From positions 26,657 to 90,656 of the forward strand of contig NW_022985737.1 of assembly GCF_902459465.1 (NCBI RefSeq): a stretch of 64,000 nucleotides of DNA, written 5' to 3'. The translations under genes and the position numbers were made by a program. The notes under the pieces are model-generated. The model did not search any database. It saw nothing but the letters and a program-made list of their open reading frames with translations, and was not told the DNA's origin. Of the stretch, positions 39,846 through 51,800 are shown piece after piece; the first letter of the stretch is position 1; the number at the start of each line of letters is the position of its first letter. The DNA comes from Asterias rubens. Its lineage: Eukaryota; Echinodermata; Asteroidea; Forcipulatida; Asteriidae.

Positions 39846-41077
39846 GAAATAGCGCAAATTATGTAGTCTCCTGCAAACACTGAGATAAACTGCGCCGGTT
39901 GTTACGTTTGTTTGTATTTTGAAGTTTTAGTATCGACATAACTACAGGCCTATTTTGTGTGTTTTTGTTTTAAGATGATATCATATTTGTGTCATAATAA
40001 TGTCAGTCTAACATGGCACGCGACGTCGTCTACACCATGTCGTGTAGCCGCATGCAAGACATTCTATTGATGGCAAAAACAATATGGAGTGAAGGTCGTC
40101 GCCCACCGTGCACTATAAGTTATGACGTCACGAGCAACTGGTAACCATCTTTGCTCTAAAGGTGAGAAGGATTGATACCAATGGAATTCAAAGGTTACGT
40201 TCACGTAAAGCAGGTTTCATGTTTGAATAGTTCAGGTGTCAATGTAGACACCTAATATAAAAGTTTGACTAAATTGACACAGGTAGGCCCATATCAATAA
40301 TTCATACAAGAGATACAAGTGTCGCAGTATACCAATTCATTTTTACGAGAAAACGGACGGATGGGCGCAGAAACTCCATCCAGCCTTTACTGGAGTTGAG
40401 ATCTGTGAACACAAACAATCGTTTACGGTGTGCGCCGCAAACAAGATGGCGCTGCCCGTGGAAAACAAACGTGTGGTCAAAAACTCTACCCAGAAGGGTT
40501 AAACTAGTCAGGGATTTACACAGATGTCCTCCACAGAAATGGATAAGCTTTATACAATGAATTGATATTTCCTCGTTAACAGGTAATTAAGAGATTTCTT
40601 TCACTTTTCATTAAGTCAACACTGCCAGTGCCGCTGCTACTCTTCTCTTGCAAGGTTTTGTATCCATCCAAATAAAGTTAGGCCCATTCCTATGATTAGA
40701 ATATGATGAGTATGTATTTGTTATTGTTGATAACTGACGACAGTCAGCTAGCCATAGCGGAAAAATTTTACGTCCTCGCCACCAACTTCCGGCCCTTTTT
40801 TTTCTTTTTTTTCTTTTTTTTCGGGATGTATATATGCGGTAACCCTTCTTCTCAGGTAAGAAAAAAATTCAGTGGTTTTGGAGTTTATTAGCGGCGGATA
40901 AATTGGTGGCAACGTCCGGAAGATTATCGCCATGCTTGCTCGTGCAGTGTCACTCTTTTCTTCCTCCATGCATTTTCTGCAGTTTCCCCAAATTGCTGGT
41001 TTTTTTTTTAATGAAATGTTCACAGGTTTAGTTTTTGATTAAAACAATTGGTTCAAAAACAGAGGAAACCAGTCATT
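39846..41077. other. No gene seen; possible ASNSD1 promoter region
   Basis: CAAGATGGCGCTG near 40443 resembles a YY1-type motif often found at transcription starts, and opens an 18-codon frame. This is a weak pointer to an upstream ASNSD1 leader exon. Nothing else is supported. Confidence 0.3.
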
Positions 41078-41084
41078 CGGCCCT

Positions 41085-41225
41085 TCTAGCAAAGTTGCCC
41101 ACTACACTACAGTATCACTGTAGCAGAGACACCCCCCCCCCCAAGAAAGTCGCCGCCTCTTAAAGTCGCCCCTCACAAAGTCGCCCTTGACAGAGTCTCC
41201 CTCTGATGGAGTTGCCCCCTACTAC
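41085..41225 (-). repeat. AAAGTCGCCCC repeat arm, left
   Basis: Four to five degenerate copies of CAAAGTCGCCCCT with a C tract. The complement of the arm at 42340-42470, in opposite orientation. Confidence 0.7.
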
Positions 41226-41601
41226 ATGTAGCTATTCCCTAGTATATCTTTATTATTGCGGTGATAGGAATCAAGATGGTTTATTTACTTTATTTCCTTG
41301 TTTTTGATTAAAGAAGTGATAGTTTAAGTTTTCATAAATTAATGTACATTAAATTTTTGAAATGATAGGCCTATTCGTTTGTAAAATTTTCCCTTAAAAG
41401 TTGATTACTTTTTGGAGGTGATATGATGGTTTTTTACATTATACAGTATATAGGCCTACAGGCCTATTTACTTTTAAAGTAACTTGTTTTTAAACTGAAA
41501 TAATTTTGTTAACATATTGTGCATGAATTGTAATTTATTTGTAAAAAATTTGCCTGTCAAAAATTTGTTGAATTTCAAACCCTACTATTTTTTTTTTACT
41601 T

Positions 41602-41987
41602 TTAAAGGCAGTGGACACTATTGGTAATTGTCAAAGACTAGCCTTCACAGTTGGTGTATCTCAACATATGCATAAAATAACAATCCTGTGAAAATTTGAG
41701 CTCAATCGGTCATCGAAGTTGCGAGATAATAATGAAAGAAAAATAACCCTTATCACACGAAGTTGTGTGCGTTTAGATGGTTGATTTCGAGACCTCAAGT
41801 TCTAAATCTGAGGTCTCAAAATCAAATTCGTGGAAAATTACTTCTTTCACGAAAACTATGGCACTCCAGAGGGAGCCGTTTCTCAAAATGTTTTATACCA
41901 TCAACCTCTCCCCATTACTCGTCACCAAGAAAGGTTTTATGCCAATAACTATTTTGAGTTATTACCAAAAGTGTCCACTGCCTTTAA
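41602..41987 (+). mobile_element. Family M element, complete
   Basis: TTTAAAGGCAGTGGACACTATT to AAAGTGTCCACTGCCTTTAA with intact central hairpin TTTCGAGACCTCA/TGAGGTCTC. TTAA lies at both ends. Confidence 0.93.
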
Positions 41988-42339
41988 GATGAGGATGGCT
42001 ATTTACTTTATTTATTTGTTTGAAATTAAAAAAGGGCCTATTTAAAAATAAAAATAAATTACTTGGTTTTGGTGTACGCCCATGCTTCTTAATTTAAGTT
42101 TTAAATTTTCGTTTCATTTTAAAATTTCAAAATGGTCGATACGTCATCAAACCTCATCAAATTTTACTATTTGTGGGCCCTTTTTTTTTTTTTTTTTTTA
42201 CTACCTCTTCTACAACAACTCTTGCTGATGAGAGCCACTACCGAAAATCGAAAAACTCTAAAAAGAGTTTAAACATATCAGGCAACAAACTAACAATCTT
42301 GCGCCATCATGCCGGTGAAATTGCTCTTTAAACTCATGG

Positions 42340-42470
42340 GGCGACTTTGTTGGGGGGTGGCTCTGTCAAGGGGCGACTTTCGGGGGGGGGGGGGGTGGCG
42401 ACTTTGAGAGAGGACAACTTTGCTAGGGGACAACTTTGAAGTAGGCGACTTTGCTAGGGGCGAGTTGACT
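42340..42470 (+). repeat. GGGGCGACTTTG repeat arm, right
   Basis: Repeated GGGGCGACTTTG/GGGGACAACTTTG units with a G tract at about 42380. Inverted relative to 41085-41225, so the two arms enclose about 1.1 kb including an M element. Confidence 0.7.
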
Positions 42471-42743
42471 GGCATACTTTGCCTTTAAAATCTCCATTTA
42501 TAACAGTAACAAAACTTCAAAAAATTTTTGCCAATTATTAACATAACACATGGGTTCCATTGCACTTTGTAATGGGTCTAAAGAGAGGAATTACTCGTCC
42601 AAACTTAGGACTTGCCTTTGAAATTTTTTGTGCTAAGTTCTTTGTGAAATCTTTGTGAATTGATTTGTTTCTTGTAGGTACATGCAATAGTCCTGAGTAT
42701 TTGTGGACATACATGTCGGTGTGACCGTTGGTGACTTTTCACT

Positions 42744-42839
42744 ATGTGTGGTATTTACTGTGTGCTAGCAACAGCCTCGAGGGATGATGGTTGTAAACAA
42801 CAGACACACTCTTCATTGACTCAGCTGAAGCAGTCAAAG
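42744..42839 (+). CDS. ASNSD1: ASNSD1 coding exon 1
   Basis: ATG in context CACTATGT (A at -3). Encodes 32 residues with catalytic Cys2, ending CAGTCAAAG|gtaaat, phase 0. A possible leader-exon acceptor (tttcttgtag) lies at 42675-42677, so the 5' leader is probably spliced. Confidence 0.9.
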
Positions 42840-45800
42840 GTAAATTTTCAATAAAATGCACTTCTTGTTGATCCACTGTAAACTTCAATCCCCTACATCA
42901 AACGTATTGCAACAACATGTTTAAGATATTGTTTTGTTTGACATTTGCTGTAACCAAAATGATTAGCCCCTCTGACCTTTAATTTGAGGTATATTTTCTT
43001 TCTTTTACAGTCTTGCTTTAAGTGGCATACATGTATCTCAAATTTTTATTTTAAATTGTCTATAAAATTTCTGTAGGGATATATATGTTGTATTATTGTT
43101 AATTTGTCACTTTCTTTTTTTACTATTATACATCATGTACACTTGCGTCCATATTTTATGCAGGGTTTTTGTTGTTGCATTTTTGCTGTTGTTTGTGTCT
43201 GTTTTGGTCTAAAGTGTAAATGCCAGTCCAGGGTTTCCCTTTTGCACCTTGATGTACATGTACATGTACTTGTTTGTGCAATAAAAGAAATAAACTAAAC
43301 AAACTAAACTATTGAACCTAAATCTCTGTATCCTTTGTACGTAGTTATACCTAAACCTGACCAGACGTGGTCCAGATTGCGCCTGTCAACTCCATAAGAC
43401 GGTCTCCATCGACCCAGCCGAGCCACAGTCACATCGCCAGATTGACGCCATCTTCTCAGGTCATGTTCTCCATCAGAGAGGAACGCTGACTTATCAGCCT
43501 CTGAGGGACTCGGAGGGCAATGTACTCTTGTGGAATGGAGAAATCTTTGATGGGATAAAGGTAATAACAGAAATAATAATTGATTTTTATATTGGCTTTA
43601 CACACCTGAAGGGCCTCTCAAAGCACCCCCAATAATATTATCCCTGGTCACTAGGTAATTTAAAGACACTGGACACTATTGGTGTATGTCAAAGACCAGT
43701 CTTCTCGCTTGGTGTATCTCAACATATGCAGAAAATAACAAACCTGTGAAATTTGAGCTAAATTAGTCGTCAAAGTTGTGAGATAACTATGACAGAAAAA
43801 ACACCCTTGTCACACGAAGTTGTGTGTGCTTTCAGATGCTTGATTTCAAGACCTCAAATTCTAAATCTGAGGTCTTGCAATCAAATTCGTGGAAAATTAC
43901 TTCTTACTCGAATACTACTCAACTTCAGAGGGGGCCGTTTTTCACAATGTTTTATACTACCAACCTCTCCCCATTACTCGTTACCAAGTAAGGTTTTGTG
44001 CTAATAAGTGTTTTGAGTAATTACCAATAGTGTCCACTGCCTTTATTACAGCCAGGCCACGGCACCCATGCAACTTGCAAGTTCTCTGTTTGCTCTGCTA
44101 CACAAAGTACAAAGTGATGAGAAATTTCAGACTTTTATCTGAATTCAGAATTTTCTTTTTTCTGCTTTGTGAAAAATTAACTTTTATTTTCTTCAATGTT
44201 CTTCAAATTTGAAGAAATCCTGCTCTTTGAACTACAATGATTGGTTATTTATTGGATACACCCAGTGAAAATACTGGTCTCTTTGACAATTAACAAAAGT
44301 GTTTGGTGCTAGGCCTGGTACTTTATGGAGACAAAAAAAGGCAATTGCCTCCATTCCCCCTGGCCATTGCCTTGGTGCCCTTGAAATGCTCCAGTCGAAA
44401 TGTACAATGTCCTCATAAGGGTGCCATTTACCGCGATGAAAATGTATTGGTGTCCTTGCCCTTTCAAAAATAAAGCATACAGCACCTGCAGAGCCTTTCA
44501 CTCAAATCACCTCACTCAACTCATAGAGAACTATGTTTTGTTTGTTGTCAATTGTTTCCCTGGTTTCCCTTATAGGTTGCCCATGATGAGAATGATGGTC
44601 AGTTGTTGTTGGCCATCCTGCAGTCCTGTCACACCCAGGGGGAAATTCTAGCAAGTATGAGTGGAATCAGGGGACCGTGGAGCTTCATTTATTGGCAGGT
44701 AAAAGAAAACAAATATTTTCATTCAAATATTTATTGTCAAATATTTAAAAATACAGGCCTACAAATTGGAAATGTACATTGTATAAAATGGATTAGACTC
44801 CAGAATGTGACAGTAAACAATAAATATAAAGAAGTTACGACAACAGCAATATTTGAGACAGGGAAATGGTGAATGTCAGGCCTGTAATAGACCGATCCAG
44901 TAGGCTCCGCCCACGACGCACGTGTGAGCAAGAACACGTGGGGCTCTCCTTGATGCCATTCTGCACAACTCTGCCGTGCGCGCCAAGATACGTGCACGCA
45001 TGTCGGACCTTGTTTGTCTGACCTTCGTCGCGTTGTGATTGGTCAATACGCAATGGGGCGGAGCTTAGTGGATCGGTCTATTACAATGGAGGCAACAGAG
45101 ACCCTTTTCGTTATTGCCTTGTTCAACAGTTTCTCATACATTTTTTTAAAAAGATTTTTGTACAATTGAAGTGGCCTTTGCAAAATGTAAATGACCTTGA
45201 CCTCAAAAACAAATTAAAAAGAAATTATTTAAAAAAAGAATTATTAAAAAGATCGCTGAAATAAAAGTCAAATGAATCTACAATTTGATTAACAGTTTGT
45301 AAACACAAAGAGAAATTAATTGGAAACAGAAATCCATGAAAAAAAACATCCCATGAACCTCATTCCAAGGTGACACATATGGGAAGAACGTGTGATATTC
45401 AGATCCCAACAGCTCTTTAAAACAAAAAATTAAAAAAATGGGGAGAGCCCCAATGCCATATTTTCTCAACTAAAGAATGAACCCTATTTCCTTGATAACT
45501 CAAAAATGAGCCATTTCCTTGATAACCAAAGGAATGAGCCATTTTCCCTTAAAAGCGCAAAGAATGAGCCTTATTTCATTAAAAACTCAAAGAACTGGCC
45601 AAATTTCCTTATGAGCCATTTTTCCTTATTCAAAGAATGAGCCATATTTCCTAAATACCAAAAGACTGCCCCATGTTTTCTTTATTTTTTAATAACAAAA
45701 ACATTTCCTTAACAACCAAAATAATGTCTCACAATGTGATGCCCCTGATTGCTTCGTCCCAGGGATCTTTCCCCTCCCCCCACAACTTGGGCACTGGGTT

Positions 45801-48800
45801 CACTGGTTCACACAAGAGCAAGAACTCATGATAACCAAATGGAATGCCGGTAGTAATTTATTCTCTTTCATGACTGGCTTAGTACATAGAATGTTCAGGT
45901 ACTCTGTCCTCAAACATTTGACCTCAAGTGCTTGAGGGCAATAACCTAGAAGAAACCTTAACCACCCCCAATGGTGAGGGACCCAAGAATGTTCTCATGG
46001 GTAGTCCGTCGTCGAGACATTCTGTATTTCTGATTTATTAATTATCGGGTGTTTTGTTTGGGGGTGGGGGTTGCTTTGTTTCAAGCTCAGAGAGCTTCTT
46101 GTTCCTTATAATGCTTTGTCTTAAAGCCATTGGACACTATTGGTAAACAGTATTGTCCAAGGCCCACACTTCGTGTATCACAACTTATATATAAAATAAC
46201 AAACCTGTGAAAATTTAGGCTCGATCAGTCATCGGAATCGGGAGAAAATAACGGGAAAACCCACCCTTGTTTCCGCACGTTTCCTGGCATCATGATATGT
46301 GTTTAAAAAGAAATTGGAAATCTCGATATCGAGAACTGATAGGCCTATTGTTTTAATGTTTTTCAAAAAGTAAAGTATTCCATGGAATAATATTTGAAGA
46401 GAAGTCTTTCACCATTACCGTCTGTAAATCCTGTAACTTATTTGTAAATCTGTGAACTTTTTTTTTTCTGTTCCAATGGCTTTAAGTGTCCAATGGCTTT
46501 AAAGGCACTGGGCAATTGGGCATATTGGTAATTACTCAGAATTATTGTTGGCATAAAAACTTACTTGTACTGTGTATGAGCAATGGGGGAGAGCATTGTT
46601 AGAAACGGCTCTCTCTGAAGTAACATAGTTTTTGAGAAAGAGGTAATTTCTCACTCAAATATTAAAATACTCCAGGCCTGAAGCCTTTTAATCTGACAGC
46701 ACACAAAGTTGTGCAACAAGGGTCTTTTGTCTTTTATTATTTTCTTGCAACTTTGATTACCAATTGATTGTTTTTTTTGTGCATTATGCTGGGATACACC
46801 AAGTGAGAATGTACACTAGTCTTTGACAATTTACTAAAGGTGTTCATTAGTGCCTTTAAATTTGATCATACATGTAGGTATATTTTGTTTTCTCGTTTCA
46901 ATTCTAGTCAGTAAACATTTTGGCCTGCAAGCAAGCCTTATAATCTTGTTGATTCCCCCTCCCCTTCAATTCAATGTAAGCCCTATTAATGACAGTTCAC
47001 CAATTGATGGCCAATATTTGGATTAGTGTCACAATTTTCTTTTGAAGTGTTTACTGTTTACCGTGTCCTTGAGCAAGACCCACTATATAATTGCTTCTCT
47101 TCACCCAGGGGTAAACAGGTTCCTATATAAGGGCAGAGATGGTTCTTGTGATTGATTTAGTTTAGATGATTTACATTCCCAAGTGAGGAGAGATTGTTTG
47201 AGGAATAAAATAAATGGCCCAGTGTCCAGGGGTAATGATATTAGAAAGCCATGAGCGTCACTGAGATTTTAGCGCTTTATAAGAAGCCACATATTATAAG
47301 ACATTAAAAGAACAAGATAAAAAGTGCAGCCTTTCTAAATTCTAGTGCTCCACGTTTAGGGCATTCAGTGCTGTCAAATATCTCCAGATCTCCCCTCCGA
47401 TTAGAACAACAATAACTCGCCCTCCAAGAAAGAGACTCACCACTTGACGTAACAAAGGAATGTGAACACCAGGGCTCACCTGTTGCCTGTAGTCTTCTTA
47501 AAGGGGAGCCCTGGCGTGGTGTCTCTTTTACTGTTGTCTACAACGAACAGGTGTCTGACCTTGGCATGGGCTTGTGATTGGCATCAGTCTGCACTCTGTC
47601 TGTGAGCTCAGGTGTGTTTTAGTGTAAACACCTCTGGCTCTGGGGCATATTTCCTAAGGGGGGGGGGGGTTGGGGTTGGCAATCAGCATAGCTGACAACT
47701 CTGCCCTGATTCTGCAGGAAGGTTCCCTGAAAAATCAACGAATATTTCCATGTTCTACTGATTTTTTTTTTAAACTATCTGTCTGATTATCAATTTCCAT
47801 GGGGGGAGCCAAGCTGCCAATTCTCCCAGATGCGGCAGAAGGTTCCCTGAAATTCAACCAATCTTTCCATAAATTTGACAATCTCCCTGGTTATGGAAAC
47901 TTTTCCTATTTGGGGGGGGGGAGGGTGGGGGGTAGCAGATCTTCCAACTCTCCCTAATTCTGCAAGAGGTTCCCTGAAAATCAACCAATCCTTCCATAAA
48001 TTTGACAATCTCCCTGGTTATGGAAACTTTTCCTATTTGGGGGGGGGGGGGGTAGCAGATCTGCCAACTCTCCCTAAAAGTCAACCAATCTTTCCATAAA
48101 TTTGACTATCTGCCTCATTATGGAAACTTTCCTATTTTGTGTTGAATATATTTCTAAATTCTGATTGGTGTACAAAATCTTCAGGATTTCAAGATGCAAA
48201 TGTTGGCAGATCTCACTCAGAGAGGGTTCTGTCTTTTATTGCCTCCCCTGAGTAATCTCACCTGAGTAATCTCCCCTGAGTAATCTCACCTGAGTAATCT
48301 CACCTGAGTAATCTCACCTGAGTAATCTCACCTGAGTAATCTCCCCTGAGTAATCTCACCTGAGTAATCTCACCTGAGTAATCTCACCTGAGTAATCTCC
48401 CCTGAGTAATCTCCCCTGAGTAATCTCCCCTGAGTAATCTCACCTGAGTAATCTCACCTGAGTAATCTCACCTGAGTAATCTCACCTGAGTAATCTCACC
48501 TGAGTAATCTCACCTGAGTAATCTCACCTGAGTAATCTCACCTGAGTAATATGCCTGTGATTTTATTTCACAGAACTCAGGAAAGTACTCAGTATACAGT
48601 GCAAATACACATCGGTGTATAAGGTTAAAACAAATATATAAATAACATTTATTAATTTCCCTCCTGTTGTTGGATTCGAACCCGCAAATCTGATTTTCAT
48701 TTTATTTCCTCAAACACCACCAGGAAGCACAGCATCGTTTATGGTTTGGACGTGACTGTTTTGGTCGACGTAGCCTTCTATGGAGCTGCACCGATGGCCA

Positions 48801-51800
48801 GTTTAGTCTTTCCTCAGTTGCCAGTCGGCCAGAGGAGCCACACAGTCAGGTAGGATATTTTTCAGAAACTAAAACTAATTTTTTAACCAATGGAAAGCTT
48901 ACCAGGATCGTTTGGTAATCACTTTTAAAATTAGCACTAACTTGGTTGGAAGCCTACAGCAGCTTTTTGAGAAACATTTCACTTCGAAGTAATGTGGTTT
49001 GTAAAACGAAATCCGTTTTTATACCCCAAAATTTGAATTCAAGAGTAACACTTCCCAGATTGTTTATTTCTTTTAGGGATCGTTCTTTTTGCATAATTTA
49101 ACTTAACTTCACTTAATCGCATTTTTTAAAGCTCTTTAACACTTTTTCAAAGTGCTGCACAGTCAAAAAACATTAAAAACCAGGATAAAAACATGAGCAG
49201 AAATAGCAATATGGTTGCAAAATACAGTTAAAAAAGAAGCAAAGTTTGTTATAAAAAATTGCAATGCAAACATTTATATTATAAACCATAAAGTACAAAA
49301 TAAGTGTCAGGCGTACCCAGAGGAAATCAACCCCAAATTGATAAAAAGTGAGGCAAATCGCAAATGGACTCCCTCCGGACTTTCGGGAATACATTGTTTC
49401 TCAAAAACTCAACTACCTTTTGAAAGGAAATTTTCACATGTTCCTTTTATTGTAATAGAATCGACCCAGACCCAGACACTGTAAAATCATTTGTTAGTAT
49501 TTGTTTAAAACCTTCAGAGAGACTATAGACTTGACTGACAGACAATAAAATATAAAGGAATGCGGGGGAAGAACAAACAGAAGAAGCAAAAAGAAAATGT
49601 CCCTCGATGGTAAGGAAACAGCTGACAAAATTGCCCAGACAGGTAAACAAGTTGTAAACCGCAATGTTCCTCATGTTGACTTGAGGGTTCCGGCTTCTCG
49701 CATTCCCTCATGTTTTAAAGATTCCTGCACAGGAATAATTTTTTTTAATGGCATCCCCCCCCCCTGGTATTGACTCTAAGCCAAGAGAAATATGACGCAC
49801 CGGAAATCAAAAGAGTTTTCTCTTCCAACTACAAAAGTCTATTCTTTTTTTCTTGAACGCATGAATATTATTTCTTAAGTGGTAATGTGATCAAATCTAG
49901 AGGATTGCTGTGGTACAAATCCTACTCTCTCTTGGGGAGAGAGTAGAATGAGTATGGAACGTGAAAGGATTTGAAACTTGGGTATACCATATAGTACATG
50001 TATGACCCAGGGTGGAGGTAGGGTGGGAGGGGGAACTGCCCTCTTGAATGCAGGCAAAACTGAGAGGGGGAAATTTGGGCACGGCAAGAAGAAAAACAAG
50101 TTGATCTGCGAACAAAGACTTTTTACCTTGTATTAGAAATAAGTGCTTCATCTGTGTATGTTTTGGGGCAGACCACCCTCTGACCCCCCCCCCCCCTCAC
50201 TGGTTTAATGAAGAATCCCCTTACACCAATGAGTTCTGGTTAAGAGTGTCAAATGTAGGGGTGTAATGGACGGAGGTAAGGGGTTTGCCGGGGAGGGATT
50301 TATACCGACTGACAGGCCTTACACTTCAGTTTTGGAGGGGCACACCTCTATGTATGAGGAAAATATAAATTGTATCGGAACTTTGGGAGGGGCATAACAG
50401 AAAAAGCACAGGGGACGCTAAACACAGGCAAAAGTTTGCTAAAAACAGGTTACCAGCCAATATTCCATAAAGTTGACATTGTTTCGACTGGTGGCCCACT
50501 AATTTTTTGCTTAGTAAAGAAATTTGTTTTAAAGGCAGTATTTTCTGCGTAACAGTTTTTATGAAATTGGGCCCAGGCCACCACGGCAATTTTTGAGGGT
50601 GTCGTTGGTAGATTTGAGGCCAGGAGTATAGTCGTTAATAGAAAATTAGTCTAATCAAAGCGTTAATTTCTAACATGTCTAGGGTTCAGATTACCAAGGA
50701 AAATGTTACGTACGTGTATGACTTTAATGGGCGCCAATTTTTTTTCCGTTGTGTAACCCACATCCTTGAACCCACCGGTGTCCTCACAATGTTGTTTTGC
50801 GGGTATTTTCCATAATTAACGGAAATCGTGTCCAACGGAGCATTCTTTACATTATGAGTGAGATAGAACAGCAGGGGTTTATTATCAAGAGTTGACTTCC
50901 ATATTAAAGGGGGGAGGATGCCAAGTTCTAAAACATTAATTACATTTACATGTCTGGATGGGGGCCATGACCTCTGTTGTCCCTGGTCTTGTCATTGGTG
51001 CCCTTTAAAAAGTCTCCTTTAGACTTTTAAGACTTCCAATGGAAGTGTCGGTTAGCAAATTGAAAATTGCCTAACCCTCCTCTCTAAGATGAAATTCCAG
51101 GCCTTTTTTTTTGTTAAAAATTTGCACTCCTTTAAATCCTGGTTAATTTTTTTTTAAATCCATTTAAAGCCATTGGACCCTTTCGGCAAACAGTACTGTC
51201 CAAGGCCAACACTTCGTGTATCACAACTTATATATAAAATAACAAACCTGTGAAAATTTAGGCTCAATCGGTCATCGGAGTCGGGAGAAAACAATGGGAA
51301 AACCCACCCTTGTATCCGCGCATTTCGTTGGTCATGACATGTGTTTAAAATAAATCTGTAATTCTCGCTATTGAGAATTGATATTGTTTTTAGTGTTTTC
51401 TCAAAAAGTAAAGCATTTCATGGAATAATATTGTAAGGAAAGTCCTTCACAATTACCTTCTGTAAACCCTGTAAGTTATTTGTAAATCTGTGAACGTTTT
51501 TTTTTTTTTTTTTTACCGAAAGGGTCCAATGGCTTTAACCAAAGTGTGGCTGTAACAGAAAACAGTCTTGTGTCTTTTTTAGAATGAAGATTGCCAGTAT
51601 TGAGTATTTGCTTTTGCACAAGATAAGAGACAAAATGGTATGAGCATGGTTGTGCACACTTTAATTGAAAGTGCCTTAATTCTCAATTCAATATAGTATC
51701 AGTATTGGTGCGGAAAGGTAGACAGAAGAAGTACAGAATAAGCAGTTAAAACCAAAATAATAAGAGCCACTCAAAATATGTGTGCAATGGAATTAAAGTA

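Noticed and set aside
39846-42743. Search for an upstream prefoldin-like reading frame (ASDURF) known from the vertebrate ASNSD1 leader
   Set aside because: No frame with that character was found; only an 18-codon frame at about 40446 is present, and the leader exon is not located.
48243-48550. CRISPR-like array
   Set aside because: The 14-bp units are contiguous with no spacers, and the genome is an animal; it is a minisatellite.
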